The position numbers were made by a program, and so were the translations under genes. This document shows, one piece after another, positions 50,329-58,984 of a stretch of 64,000 bases of DNA. This DNA comes from Chitinophaga sp. Lineage in GTDB: Bacteria; Bacteroidota; Bacteroidia; Chitinophagales; Chitinophagaceae. The stretch is taken from positions 440,751-504,750 of the forward strand of contig NZ_JAGHZS010000007.1 in the NCBI RefSeq assembly GCF_017745275.1, written 5' to 3'. The notes below the pieces were generated by a model. It was not told where the DNA came from, searched no databases, and worked only from the letters and a program-made list of their open reading frames with translations. Each line of letters starts with the position of its first letter. Positions within the stretch are counted from its first letter, which is position 1.

Positions 50329-51181
50329 GCGGTGTAAATTTATTGATGAAAGCATTGAGGTTATGGCGGTGTTCTGATGTATCATACACGGCAAAAACCA
50401 CTTTTTCAAACGCATTTTTAAACGCGTCATTTTCCAGGATATGCTGTGCGAACCAGTTGGCTATTTCTGCCGGATTGTTGCGAAACACGCCACAGCCCCA
50501 GGCTCCGAGGATGATGGTGGTTTGCTTGTTCGCTACTGCCACCGATAATACCTTTTCAATCCTGGCCAGCATCACGCTTTCTATTTCGTGTAGGCGGTGC
50601 CGTTCGTTGTTCTTTACCGCTCCTGCGTTGGCGGCTGGCGCAGTAATGATAGACACCAGGTAAGGTTCATCCAGCACTATATCCCGGTCGTCTCTGAACA
50701 CAGGTACCAGTGGGGAATAAATCATGTTATCAGTATACAAACAGGTATTGTTGGCACGGTTAATATCGTACATGGCCCGTTTGGAAATCAGCGAAGCATA
50801 CAATCCACTGGCCCTGGCCAATGCTTCTTCCTGCGCCTGTGCACCTCCGAGGAATCCACCTCCCGGATTTTTAGCAGAAGCAAAGTTGAGGCAGCAAACA
50901 TTGGTACGGCCTTCTTCTACGATCAACCTGCGTGCTGCGGCAAAGGTGGTTTCATTGGTAACCGTGATATCAATGGGTTGAACCGGCGCTGATTGCAGCA
51001 ACTGATCTCTCTGTGTAAGTACTTTATCAAAATCCGCGAGGCGGTAGTGAACGGTATTGGCAACGGTATATCGCAATGCAGCGCTGATGTCTACAGATAT
51101 TTGTTGTTGGTTTTGATAGCAGCCCGCTTCTATTATATCCAGGGTCTCGTATGCGATCACCGCTCTGTGGCTTTTTTTCAT
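50318..51181 (-). CDS. Bacterial PARG-type ADP-ribose glycohydrolase (TIGR02452/DUF2263)
   Basis: A 287-residue macro-domain-like enzyme. The catalytic loop GGG (107-109) with QEE (117-119) in NPGGGFLGGAQAQEEALAR is the PARG signature; LGAWGCGVFRNNP binds the diphosphate. It should remove ADP-ribose from proteins or chains. It is the first gene of the ADP-ribose cassette, followed by NADAR (overlap) and KptA. An inverted repeat (51267-51279) sits near a weak promoter match. Confidence 0.92.
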   Translation of the reverse strand: MKKSHRAVIAYETLDIIEAGCYQNQQQISVDISAALRYTVANTVHYRLADFDKVLTQRDQLLQSAPVQPIDITVTNETTFAAARRLIVEEGRTNVCCLNFASAKNPGGGFLGGAQAQEEALARASGLYASLISKRAMYDINRANNTCLYTDNMIYSPLVPVFRDDRDIVLDEPYLVSIITAPAANAGAVKNNERHRLHEIESVMLARIEKVLSVAVANKQTTIILGAWGCGVFRNNPAEIANWFAQHILENDAFKNAFEKVVFAVYDTSEHRHNLNAFINKFTPHAV

Positions 51182-51266
51182 ATCGTTTTAGTTGTTATCA
51201 GGATTACGGGATATTAAATTGGGGTTAACGATTCCATAATAACTGAAGGGTCAAAAAATTTGTTTA

Positions 51267-51279
51267 CGTCAATCTGACG
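51267..51279. promoter_or_regulatory. Candidate operator for the PARG operon
   Basis: CGTCA-atc-TGACG, a perfect 5-bp inverted repeat, lies immediately downstream (minus-strand sense) of a weak -7-like box TTACTTTG (51286-51279). It is about 85 bases from the PARG start. A short operator of a repressor would fit here. Confidence 0.4.
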
Positions 51280-51403
51280 CAAAGTAAAGAAATATTTATT
51301 TATCCACCATATTTTTTTTCGGAAGATGAGCAAAGCGGTCAGGAAAATTGAGCGGCGAGTGGGTGGCAGATGGCGTTGGCGAAGAAAAAGGTATAAAATA
51401 CAA

Positions 51404-51431
51404 ACGGCGTTTTCCGTGAAGAAAACGCCGT
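51404..51431 (-). terminator. Terminator of the cytochrome-c lipoprotein gene
   Basis: 10-bp stem (ACGGCGTTTT / AAAACGCCGT) with an 8-base loop. On the minus strand it is followed by TTGTATTTTAT. It lies 25 bases past the gene stop at 51456. Confidence 0.75.
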
Positions 51432-51455
51432 GGTCTGCATCATGTTATATCAATA

Positions 51456-52982
51456 CTACTTACCTGGTGCTGGTGCTGGGGTGTCCGGCCAGCGTGCAGT
51501 ATCGCCGCCACAACCACAATCTACCCCTACCGGCTTCAGGGCTGCCGCGGCGTTGAGCAACGAATCCAGGCCACGAATATCTTTCGCATTTTTAGTATCT
51601 ACTGCTTTCAGGGAAAAGCCCGTGCCTTCCAGTTGTTGTGTGAAACGATTAAAGGCATCTTTATCGGATGGTGCCAGTGTAACATTCACCTGTTGACTCA
51701 GGCTGGTTTCGAAAACAGTGGTTCCAAAAAGCAGCGCATCTTCAGATTCATCCGCAGCAATAACATAAGCTTTCCGCCGCTGTGGCAAAGGGATCTGGCC
51801 ATCAGGTGTTAAAAAGTAGTATTCATTGTTGTTGGCTTCATGTAACACCCCAAACAAATAAACTTTATCCTGTGGAATGACCATAAATACTTTTGTGTTT
51901 TCAGTGATAGTTCCTGTTATACGCACTGTCAGCATACTTTTCACGTATTCAGGTTTACCATCCAGCAGCAGGTCTATATTAAACCATCCAAAAGTATTTA
52001 TCTCAAAATTATAATAGCTATTGTAGGTAACACTTTCTGCTGGCCGTACCTTGAAGCCAGGACCATTTTCAAGGGGAAGCGTGTCCCTGTTCTGTACCGT
52101 CACCGACTTGCCATTATCCAGCAACAAAGAATCTTTTTGGTGTTGTAGTTTTTTTAAAACACGCAGGTAAGCAGCGCAACTGTCTACTGCATGTCCTGCG
52201 CGCTCATAGCCCGCGAGGTCTATCCGCTTGCTTTCATTTTCGATATATGCCAGCAGTTCATGCATAGGTGCGCCCTTCAGGCCCGGATATAAAGTCATAG
52301 CGACTTTATTGTATTCTTCAAACAATTGATTGGCATAACAATCCCCCCTGGCCATCACCGCCGCATTATTGACAATATAATCTTCCAGCCATTGAAAGGA
52401 ATGACGGGCAGTTGTGTGAAGCAATGCAGGACCGGTGAGCCTTTTATCAATAGCATGACAAGGACTGCAATTTTGCTGGAATATCGTTTGTCCTGCACTT
52501 AAAAGAGCTGTTTCCTCATCCGGTACCAGGTCCTGCGGATCTGTCCAGTTGATGCTGCTATCCTTTGTATATTCCCCCTTAAAGAGCTGCATACCCTTGG
52601 TAATAAAAGGCGCAGGCAATTTAACCCCTATTGGCTTCACAACGGCGGCATCCAATTTGTTGATCGGCGCTATATAAATCATACCACCGCTACTGAGTGG
52701 TTGCCCGTTACTCCGGGTATATAGTCCAGCCCTCACTATGTCAGCAATGGTATAGGCTTCTTTTACTTCCAGTGCTACGGTATGCCCGGTTGTAGTATTG
52801 ATTGCACCCGCTTTGATATAGATACTGGCTCCCTTAGTGGTTTTTAGCACTGTATCGGTCCTGGTATCAATATTGAAAAACTGGGAGGGTAATAAATGTG
52901 TATGGGAGGATGGTACTTCGCTACGGTTATTACAGGCCATGCAACCCAGTAACAAGAGGCAATACAGCAGGTACTTGGTCAT
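51456..52982 (-). CDS. Lipoprotein with a mono-heme cytochrome c domain
   Basis: A 508-residue lipoprotein (lipobox LLGCMAC). The heme motif is CSPCH in FQQNCSPCHAIDKRLTGPAL, followed by AVMARGDCYANQLFEEYNKV (possible second ligand methionine later in the block). Upstream is a beta-rich segment (GASIYIKAGAINTTTGHTVA). The C-terminal 250 residues hold another beta domain (TPDGQIPLPQRRKAYVIAAD). I cannot name the full-length family. It probably transfers electrons at the outer face of the inner membrane or outer membrane. Confidence 0.78.
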   Translation of the reverse strand: MTKYLLYCLLLLGCMACNNRSEVPSSHTHLLPSQFFNIDTRTDTVLKTTKGASIYIKAGAINTTTGHTVALEVKEAYTIADIVRAGLYTRSNGQPLSSGGMIYIAPINKLDAAVVKPIGVKLPAPFITKGMQLFKGEYTKDSSINWTDPQDLVPDEETALLSAGQTIFQQNCSPCHAIDKRLTGPALLHTTARHSFQWLEDYIVNNAAVMARGDCYANQLFEEYNKVAMTLYPGLKGAPMHELLAYIENESKRIDLAGYERAGHAVDSCAAYLRVLKKLQHQKDSLLLDNGKSVTVQNRDTLPLENGPGFKVRPAESVTYNSYYNFEINTFGWFNIDLLLDGKPEYVKSMLTVRITGTITENTKVFMVIPQDKVYLFGVLHEANNNEYYFLTPDGQIPLPQRRKAYVIAADESEDALLFGTTVFETSLSQQVNVTLAPSDKDAFNRFTQQLEGTGFSLKAVDTKNAKDIRGLDSLLNAAAALKPVGVDCGCGGDTARWPDTPAPAPGK

Positions 52983-53121
52983 AGATAGAGATATTCAGGA
53001 TATAAAGATACGTCCCCTCTGCCGGTTTACTTTTGGGCATTCTGCACTTTTTTATCTTGATTAAAAAAAAACGTATAACCTGCAGGGTTAGTGTTAACTT
53101 AATAGTAGCTAAACCCATTGC

Positions 53122-54654
53122 ATGAAGTTTACTTTACTATTGCCTGTTGTACTGCTGACAGCTACAATGAATAGCTATGGGCAGTTGGCCGTTACCCCGG
53201 AAAACATTGTTATCCATCCGGGTGCCACGTTGGCGGTAAAGGATACTGCTTTAAGAATTAAAGTCAGAGAATGGTGTACGCAGCAAATGAATGCAACGAC
53301 CTGGAAAAACGTCCCGGCACATCCATCATCTGTTTATTTTCCCGGGCCGGTAAAAGCCGGAGCTACACCTGTTACGCGTACTATTCATCTACAACATAAA
53401 AAAATACCTGGTAGTTATATGCCGGCGTTGTCGCGGTTGGAATTCTCCAGCGCCCTGACCACCTGGAATCTATACAGTACAGGTTTGTACGCGCCAGCCG
53501 GACAAGTAATTACCATTGAGCTACCGGCCGCATTGAAGCACCGGCATATAGAAGTACAGGTGGGCTGTCATACTGATTACCTGGGTTACTGGATGGCCTG
53601 GGAAGAAGACTGGCGTCGCATGCCCTACGTGGTAAAGCGGGTTGCACTGGACAATGCCACCATCAAATTAACCAGCAGGTTTGGCGGGCTGATTTATATT
53701 TCGGCTAACCCGGTGGACACCGCCTGGGAGGCTGACTTCAAGATTAGTGGCGCTATTGAATCACCGTTGTTTGTGCTGGGCAAAACCACTAAAGCTGAAT
53801 GGCAGGAACAGTTAAAAAATAATAAAGCACCCTGGGGAGAACTGATGTCGGATAAAATGATCCTGAGTTTACCGGATAGTGTGCTGCAAAAGGTGCAACA
53901 TCCTGATTCCATCATGAACTTATGGAACCTGATTGTAGGCGGAGAAATGGAGCTGGCGCAATTGCCGGAACAGGCTTATCGTCCGCAGCGAATGGTGATA
54001 GATGAACACATTGCCGGTGGTGCATTACATGCGGGTTATCCTATTATGGCGCACCACTCTCCCAGTACTGGTCAGCTCACGGCTGACGTGATGATTAATC
54101 CGGGCCAGCTATTGGTACCGAGTAAAGGTGGCGCCAACTGGGGCTTCTTCCATGAGATAGGGCATAATATGCAGAACATCGACTGGGTATTTGGCGGCAC
54201 TACCGAAGTAAGCTGCAATTTCTTTTCGCTGTATATGTTTGACAGGCTGGTAGGCGGCCGTGATGGTGCTCACCCGGGTATCTCGAATGAAAATACTACC
54301 CTCCTGATGCAACAGTACTTTAAAAATGGCGCCAAATATGAAGCCTGGCAGCAAGAGCCCTTCCTGGGATTGATCATGTTCCGCCAGTTACAGGAAGCCT
54401 TTGGCTGGGAAGCGTTCAAAACCTTTTTCCGCCGCTACCAGGCGTTCGCACGAAAAGACCCGGATGGCAACTACGCCAAAAAAGAGGAAGACAAACGCGA
54501 CCTGTGGGCCAAAACATTTTCGGAAGTTACGGGCAGGAATATGGCCCCTTTCTTTGAAGCCTGGGGTATCCCCATCAGCAGCGGCGTGAAAACGGAGCTA
54601 AGCCACCTTCCTGGCTGGATGCCTTACAACTTTCCACCACGACATTCATATTAG
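53122..54654 (+). CDS. M60-family (enhancin-like) metallopeptidase
   Basis: A 510-residue exported peptidase. The signal peptide is MKFTLLLPVVLLTATMNSYG. The zinc site is H344-E345-x-x-H348 in FFHEIGHNMQ with E362 (GGTTEVSCN) as the third ligand, the HEXXH-x(8,28)-E pattern of M60. YMPALSRLEFSSALTTWNLY belongs to the N-terminal domain. M60 enzymes of Bacteroidota and viruses cut mucin-type glycoproteins. The sialidase-like gene is 5 kb upstream, so a combined glycoprotein role is possible but unproven. Confidence 0.9.
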   Translation: MKFTLLLPVVLLTATMNSYGQLAVTPENIVIHPGATLAVKDTALRIKVREWCTQQMNATTWKNVPAHPSSVYFPGPVKAGATPVTRTIHLQHKKIPGSYMPALSRLEFSSALTTWNLYSTGLYAPAGQVITIELPAALKHRHIEVQVGCHTDYLGYWMAWEEDWRRMPYVVKRVALDNATIKLTSRFGGLIYISANPVDTAWEADFKISGAIESPLFVLGKTTKAEWQEQLKNNKAPWGELMSDKMILSLPDSVLQKVQHPDSIMNLWNLIVGGEMELAQLPEQAYRPQRMVIDEHIAGGALHAGYPIMAHHSPSTGQLTADVMINPGQLLVPSKGGANWGFFHEIGHNMQNIDWVFGGTTEVSCNFFSLYMFDRLVGGRDGAHPGISNENTTLLMQQYFKNGAKYEAWQQEPFLGLIMFRQLQEAFGWEAFKTFFRRYQAFARKDPDGNYAKKEEDKRDLWAKTFSEVTGRNMAPFFEAWGIPISSGVKTELSHLPGWMPYNFPPRHSY

Positions 54655-54669
54655 CTATATCCTACCTAA

Positions 54670-54693
54670 GGCCATCGGTAAACATCGGTGGCC
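54670..54693 (+). terminator. Terminator of the M60 peptidase gene
   Basis: 8-bp stem GGCCATCG / CGGTGGCC (one G-T pair) followed by ATTTTTTT at 54694-54701. It lies 15 bases after the stop. Confidence 0.85.
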
Positions 54694-54735
54694 ATTTTTT
54701 TGTTAACATAGTACACCTTCTAAAAATGTCATGCT

Positions 54736-55413
54736 ATGCAGGTATTAATTGTATTAACATCGCACAGTGAACTGGGTAATACCGGCCACAAAACAGGATT
54801 CTGGATAGAAGAATTTGCAGCGCCCTATTATGTACTGGCAGATGCCGGTGCGGATATCACCATTGCCTCTCCTAAAGGTGGTCAGCCGCCCATAGATCCT
54901 AAAAGCGAACTACCTGAATTCCAGACGGCAGATACCACCCGTTTTAAACAGGATGAGGCACTGCAAAAAAAACTGGCGCATACTGTGAAGCTCAACGAAG
55001 TAGATGCCGCAGATTATGATGCTGTGTTTTATCCTGGTGGTCATGGTCCGCTGTGGGACCTCGCCGGCGATCCCAGTTCCATTGCCCTGATCGAAGCATT
55101 TTACCAGCAGCACAAGCCCATCGCATTTGTATGCCACGCACCGGCTGCATTGGTAAAGGTGAAAGATGCCAATGGAGTTCCGGTAGTAAAAGGAAAAGAA
55201 GTCACCGGCTTTAGCAATACAGAAGAAGAAGCCGTACAATTGACCAACGTAGTGCCGTTCCTGTTAGAAGATGAATTGAAAAAGCTGGGCGGTATCTACA
55301 GCAAGGGAAAAGACTGGCACCCTTATGCGTTGAAAGACGGATTACTGATCACCGGACAGAACCCTGCATCATCGGCTGAAGTAGCCAGGATATTAATGGA
55401 AACACTGGCGTAG
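54736..55413 (+). CDS. DJ-1/PfpI-family protein (Hsp31-like)
   Basis: A 225-residue class I glutamine-amidotransferase-like protein. The nucleophile elbow is FVCHAPAAL with the active cysteine; GGHGPLWDL is the preceding loop. The length and opening (VLIVLTSHSELGNTGHKTGF) match Hsp31-like proteins rather than short DJ-1, and a role as protein or aldehyde deglycase/glyoxalase is inferred for relatives. Single-gene unit. Confidence 0.9.
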   Translation: MQVLIVLTSHSELGNTGHKTGFWIEEFAAPYYVLADAGADITIASPKGGQPPIDPKSELPEFQTADTTRFKQDEALQKKLAHTVKLNEVDAADYDAVFYPGGHGPLWDLAGDPSSIALIEAFYQQHKPIAFVCHAPAALVKVKDANGVPVVKGKEVTGFSNTEEEAVQLTNVVPFLLEDELKKLGGIYSKGKDWHPYALKDGLLITGQNPASSAEVARILMETLA

Positions 55414-55532
55414 CAAAAGCCTTATCAATATTATTTCCTGCTATAATTTTTTCCCGGGAATGATTATCTTTCTTCCCTGTTGAATCCTGTGGTACAGGAC
55501 ACCTGGTTCTTACTGTAAATCATTCCACGATT

Positions 55533-56891
55533 ATGGAGCATTTTAACATTGCACGCCGCCGCTTTCTGAAAGGGGCTACGGCCTCCCTCGCATTAGCAGC
55601 TATAGGCGCCAGCGCACTCGATTTTATTAACCCGGACAAGCCTTATCGTGTAGCCCTTATTGGTACCGGCTGGTACGGCAAAAGCGATTTATTTCGCCTT
55701 ATCCAGGTAGCACCGGTACAGGTGGTGGCCTTATGTGATGTAGACAAGCAAATGTTGCAGGCGGCAGGTGATATGGTCCGCAAGCGACAGGCATCCGGCG
55801 CCACGCCGAAGCTATACACAGACTATCGCAAATTATTAGCCGAGAATGAGCTGGATATTGTACTGGTAGGCACACCGGATCACTGGCATGCCCTGCAAAC
55901 CATTGCCGCACTACAGTCGGGTGCACATGTGTATGTACAAAAGCCCATCAGTGTGGATGTGATAGAGGGAGAAGCCATGGTAGCCGCAGCCCGGAAATAT
56001 AACCGGGTAGTACAGGTAGGTACCCAACGAAAAAGTACCCCTCATCTTATAGAAGCGAAAAAGAACATTGTAGATGCCGGCTTACTGGGGAAGATATCGC
56101 ATGTAGAAATGTGTTGTTACTACCATATGCGGAATAACGGTAACCCACCCATACAGGCCGTACCGGAATACTTCGACTATGAAATGTGGACGGGCCCTGC
56201 TCCGCTCCGTCCTTTTGACGGATTGCCTCATGTGCGCTGGTGGCGCACTTTCATGGAATATGGTAATGGCATTATGGGCGATATGTGTATCCATATGTTC
56301 GACACTGTCCGCTGGATGTTACAACTGGGCTGGCCTAAGCGCATCAGCTCTACCGGTGGTATCTACGTACAAAAAGAAGGCAAATCCAATATTACTGATA
56401 CGCAGTCCGCCATTTTTGAATACGATGGCCTCAACTGCATATGGCAACACCGCACCTGGGGCACGCCGGCCGACCCCAAATATCCGTGGGCATTTAAATT
56501 GTATGGGGAGAAAGGTACGCTCGCGGCCAGTACCATGTCTTACGACTTTATCCCGGAAGGGAATGGCCCCCCTGTTCACCGGGATGTAGTTTATGAGAAG
56601 GAAAAATATCCGGAAGACCTTACTGAACCTGCTATTGAGCTGAATGCAGCACCTGCTACCCGTCTGCATATGCTTAATTTCCTGGGCGCCATTAAAAATG
56701 GTGGCCGGCCAGTGGCTGATATTGAAGAAGGTCATATCTCCACTGCCAGTTGCATCCTGGCCAATATCTCCCTGCAAACCGGCCGGCCAGTGGTATATGA
56801 CCCGCAAAAACGAATTATTACCGGCGATCCTGCTGCCACAGCATTGTTACAACGCCCCTATCGCGGGCCCTGGGAACATCCGCAGGTATAA
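55533..56891 (+). CDS. Tat-exported Gfo/Idh/MocA-family oxidoreductase
   Basis: A 452-residue NAD(P)-dependent sugar oxidoreductase. The twin-arginine signal is ARRRFLKGATASLALAAIGA. The Rossmann loop is VALIGTGWYGKSDL; the EKP motif is modified to VYVQKPISVDV; the C-terminal barrel includes GIMGDMCIHMFDTVRWML. Relatives act on sugars or inositols in the periplasm, some as NAD-dependent glycosidases. The substrate is not known. Confidence 0.9.
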   Translation: MEHFNIARRRFLKGATASLALAAIGASALDFINPDKPYRVALIGTGWYGKSDLFRLIQVAPVQVVALCDVDKQMLQAAGDMVRKRQASGATPKLYTDYRKLLAENELDIVLVGTPDHWHALQTIAALQSGAHVYVQKPISVDVIEGEAMVAAARKYNRVVQVGTQRKSTPHLIEAKKNIVDAGLLGKISHVEMCCYYHMRNNGNPPIQAVPEYFDYEMWTGPAPLRPFDGLPHVRWWRTFMEYGNGIMGDMCIHMFDTVRWMLQLGWPKRISSTGGIYVQKEGKSNITDTQSAIFEYDGLNCIWQHRTWGTPADPKYPWAFKLYGEKGTLAASTMSYDFIPEGNGPPVHRDVVYEKEKYPEDLTEPAIELNAAPATRLHMLNFLGAIKNGGRPVADIEEGHISTASCILANISLQTGRPVVYDPQKRIITGDPAATALLQRPYRGPWEHPQV

Positions 56892-56945
56892 GCATCCCTT
56901 TAGATAAGGCATGTTATTCTTATCCTGATTTAATATGTTTTGTTA

Positions 56946-56978
56946 TTATAAGTACACTTATTATATTTACACTTATAA
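56946..56978. promoter_or_regulatory. Candidate MarR operator
   Basis: TTATAAGT (56946-56953) and ACTTATAA (56971-56978) form an 8-bp inverted repeat, with an inner palindrome TAAGTACACTTA (56949-56960). It lies about 30 bases before the SRPBCC-MarR genes, over a TATATTTA promoter-like box. MarR proteins usually bind such palindromes to repress their own operon. Confidence 0.5.
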
Positions 56979-57008
56979 ATAATTACTTACTTCAAAAAAA
57001 CATATTTT

Positions 57009-57428
57009 ATGTGGTCACAATCTCACACCATCGTTACAAAAGAAGCTACCAAAGAACAAATGTGGAAACTGTTTGCAGACGTCAATAACTGGCATACCTG
57101 GGATAACGGTATCGAATATGCGAAAATGGACGGTCAGTTTGAACAGGGCAACTACTTCCTGTTAAAACCGAAAAACGGACCCAAAGTGAAGATCCAGTTA
57201 TGGGAAACTATTCCCAACAAAAAATTCGTGGACCTCACCCGCTTTCCATTGGCTAAAATGTATGGGGAGCATACGTTTGAAGAAACACCGGAAGGATTGA
57301 AAGTAACAGTTACGATGACGGTATCAGGTGTATTAGGGTTTTTATGGAAGAAAATAGTTGCACAGGATATTGTGGATCACTTACCGGAAGAAATGGAAAA
57401 CCAGGTGCGTGTGGCCAGCAAACTATAG
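57009..57428 (+). CDS. SRPBCC-family (START-like) protein
   Basis: A 139-residue protein of the polyketide-cyclase/START-like fold. WSQSHTIVTKEATKEQMWKL and ADVNNWHTWDNGIEYAKMDG are the usual first strand and helix; FEETPEGLKVTVTMTVSGV a later part. It binds a hydrophobic ligand in a deep cavity. It is paired with the MarR gene 27 bases downstream, so its ligand may be the compound sensed by MarR. Confidence 0.88.
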   Translation: MWSQSHTIVTKEATKEQMWKLFADVNNWHTWDNGIEYAKMDGQFEQGNYFLLKPKNGPKVKIQLWETIPNKKFVDLTRFPLAKMYGEHTFEETPEGLKVTVTMTVSGVLGFLWKKIVAQDIVDHLPEEMENQVRVASKL

Positions 57429-57455
57429 TTATTTTTACAGGAAAAATAAGGGAAG

Positions 57456-57908
57456 ATGAAAAAAGAAGATAATGCCTTTAGCGTACAATCAGCGGAGGAA
57501 AGCCCTGGTTTCCTGTTGTGGCAGGTAACCAGTTTATGGCAAAGAGAGATCCGGAAAGCCCTGGAAAAATATGACCTTACGCATTCCCAGTTTGTGCTGC
57601 TGGCCAGTGTCATGTGGCTTACCCAGCAGCACGAACCGGTTACGCAAATACTGCTTTCCGCTCATTCCAAAATAGATCCCATGACTACGTCTACGGTACT
57701 ACGTACCCTGCAAACAAAGGGCTTGCTGGAAAGGCGGGAACATGCTACGGACACTCGCGCCAAAACAGTAGCGCTGACGGCTGCGGGAGAAAAGGTAACG
57801 CGGCAAGCCATCAAAGTGGTAGAACAATTTGATAAAGATTTCTTTGAGCCGCTGGGTGCAAAAACGGGCGAGTTTAATCGCAAACTACGGGTGCTGCTGG
57901 GACAATAA
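57456..57908 (+). CDS. MarR-family transcription regulator
   Basis: A 150-residue winged helix-turn-helix regulator: LTHSQFVLLASVMWLTQQ, the recognition region KIDPMTTSTVLRTLQTKG-LLERREHATDTRAKTVALTA (wing with DTRAK), and a C-terminal dimer helix. It is probably auto-regulated at the palindrome before the SRPBCC gene. It is the last gene of the two-gene unit. Confidence 0.92.
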   Translation: MKKEDNAFSVQSAEESPGFLLWQVTSLWQREIRKALEKYDLTHSQFVLLASVMWLTQQHEPVTQILLSAHSKIDPMTTSTVLRTLQTKGLLERREHATDTRAKTVALTAAGEKVTRQAIKVVEQFDKDFFEPLGAKTGEFNRKLRVLLGQ

Positions 57909-58009
57909 GAGAATATAACTATCGTATAGTATTCCCCGTTATACATGGCATTTCCACTGTTATGATGCATAACACGTCCATGAAGCACACCTCAAAACAG
58001 AAAACGGAA

Positions 58010-58945
58010 TCAGTATAACAGTCCTGTACCTCCCTGTAAGAGCGGGTTACCCGGGTTCAGCATCCCTGTACGGCCCAGCCATTTCATCACGATCTGCATC
58101 CAGCCCTCTGCGGGCAACTTCAGTACAAAACCGTGGTCGCCTTCCGGGTAGATATGCATTTCAGCCGGAACGTGCTGGTGGCGTAACGCCTGGTAAAACA
58201 GTAAGGAGTTATCTACGTCCACAACTTTATCGTCGCCGGTATGGAACAGTATGGTAGGTGGTGTTTGTGGTGTCACCTGCCGGTCGTTGGAATAATATTT
58301 AACAGTGAGTTCATCCGGATGTTCGCCCAGCAAACGTTTCCGGGAGCCGGGATGAGAGAGGTTCTTTTCCATGCTGATCACGGGATATACCAGGATCATA
58401 AAATCCGGGCGCAGGTTGAGTCCTGCGTTGGCTGCCAGCACGGGGCGATCAAAATGAGTACCGACAGTAGACGCCAGGTGGCCGCCAGCAGAAAAACCCA
58501 TAATACCTACACGGCTGCTGTCGATGTTCCATTCTTTCACGTGTGCACGAATGAGTTTTATGGCTTCCTGTGCATCCTGCAAAGGACCGCTGCTTTTATC
58601 GAGCATGATATTATCAGACGGGAGGCGGTATTTCAGTACAAAGGCCGCGATGCCTTGTTTCACAAAGTATTCCGCATAATTTAATCCTTCTTTTTGCAGC
58701 ACTACCCCATAATAGGCGCCACCAGGGCAAATTAATACAGCCGTACCCGTAGCTTTTTCTTTGGGTGGTATAAATGCGGTGAGCGTTGGCACACTGGTAC
58801 GCAGGCGGGTGTTTTCCTTGTCGGTAATTTCTTCATCCGGTGTAGCAATGCCTCCGGGTGGTAAACCGGGGTATAAGGGCATCACCGTTTGTGCATGGGA
58901 TAACAAGCTAACAAAGCTGAGCAGGGAAATAAGAAAAGCACGCAT
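58010..58945 (-). CDS. Secreted alpha/beta hydrolase, acetyl-esterase like (second copy)
   Basis: A 311-residue relative of the esterase at 28400-29245, with signal peptide MRAFLISLLSFVSLLSHAQ. CPGGAYYGVVLQKEGLNYAE holds the oxyanion loop, GFSAGG the nucleophile elbow, HTGDDKVVDVDN the acid, EGDHGFVLKLP the histidine. It starts 39 bases after the rhamnose kinase stop and probably ends the rhamnose transcript. Removing acetyl groups from rhamnose-rich pectin would fit this position; this is inference. Confidence 0.87.
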   Translation of the reverse strand: MRAFLISLLSFVSLLSHAQTVMPLYPGLPPGGIATPDEEITDKENTRLRTSVPTLTAFIPPKEKATGTAVLICPGGAYYGVVLQKEGLNYAEYFVKQGIAAFVLKYRLPSDNIMLDKSSGPLQDAQEAIKLIRAHVKEWNIDSSRVGIMGFSAGGHLASTVGTHFDRPVLAANAGLNLRPDFMILVYPVISMEKNLSHPGSRKRLLGEHPDELTVKYYSNDRQVTPQTPPTILFHTGDDKVVDVDNSLLFYQALRHQHVPAEMHIYPEGDHGFVLKLPAEGWMQIVMKWLGRTGMLNPGNPLLQGGTGLLY

Positions 58946-58984
58946 AGTATAATTATTGGCAGTAATAGTAATATAATAAAAAGT

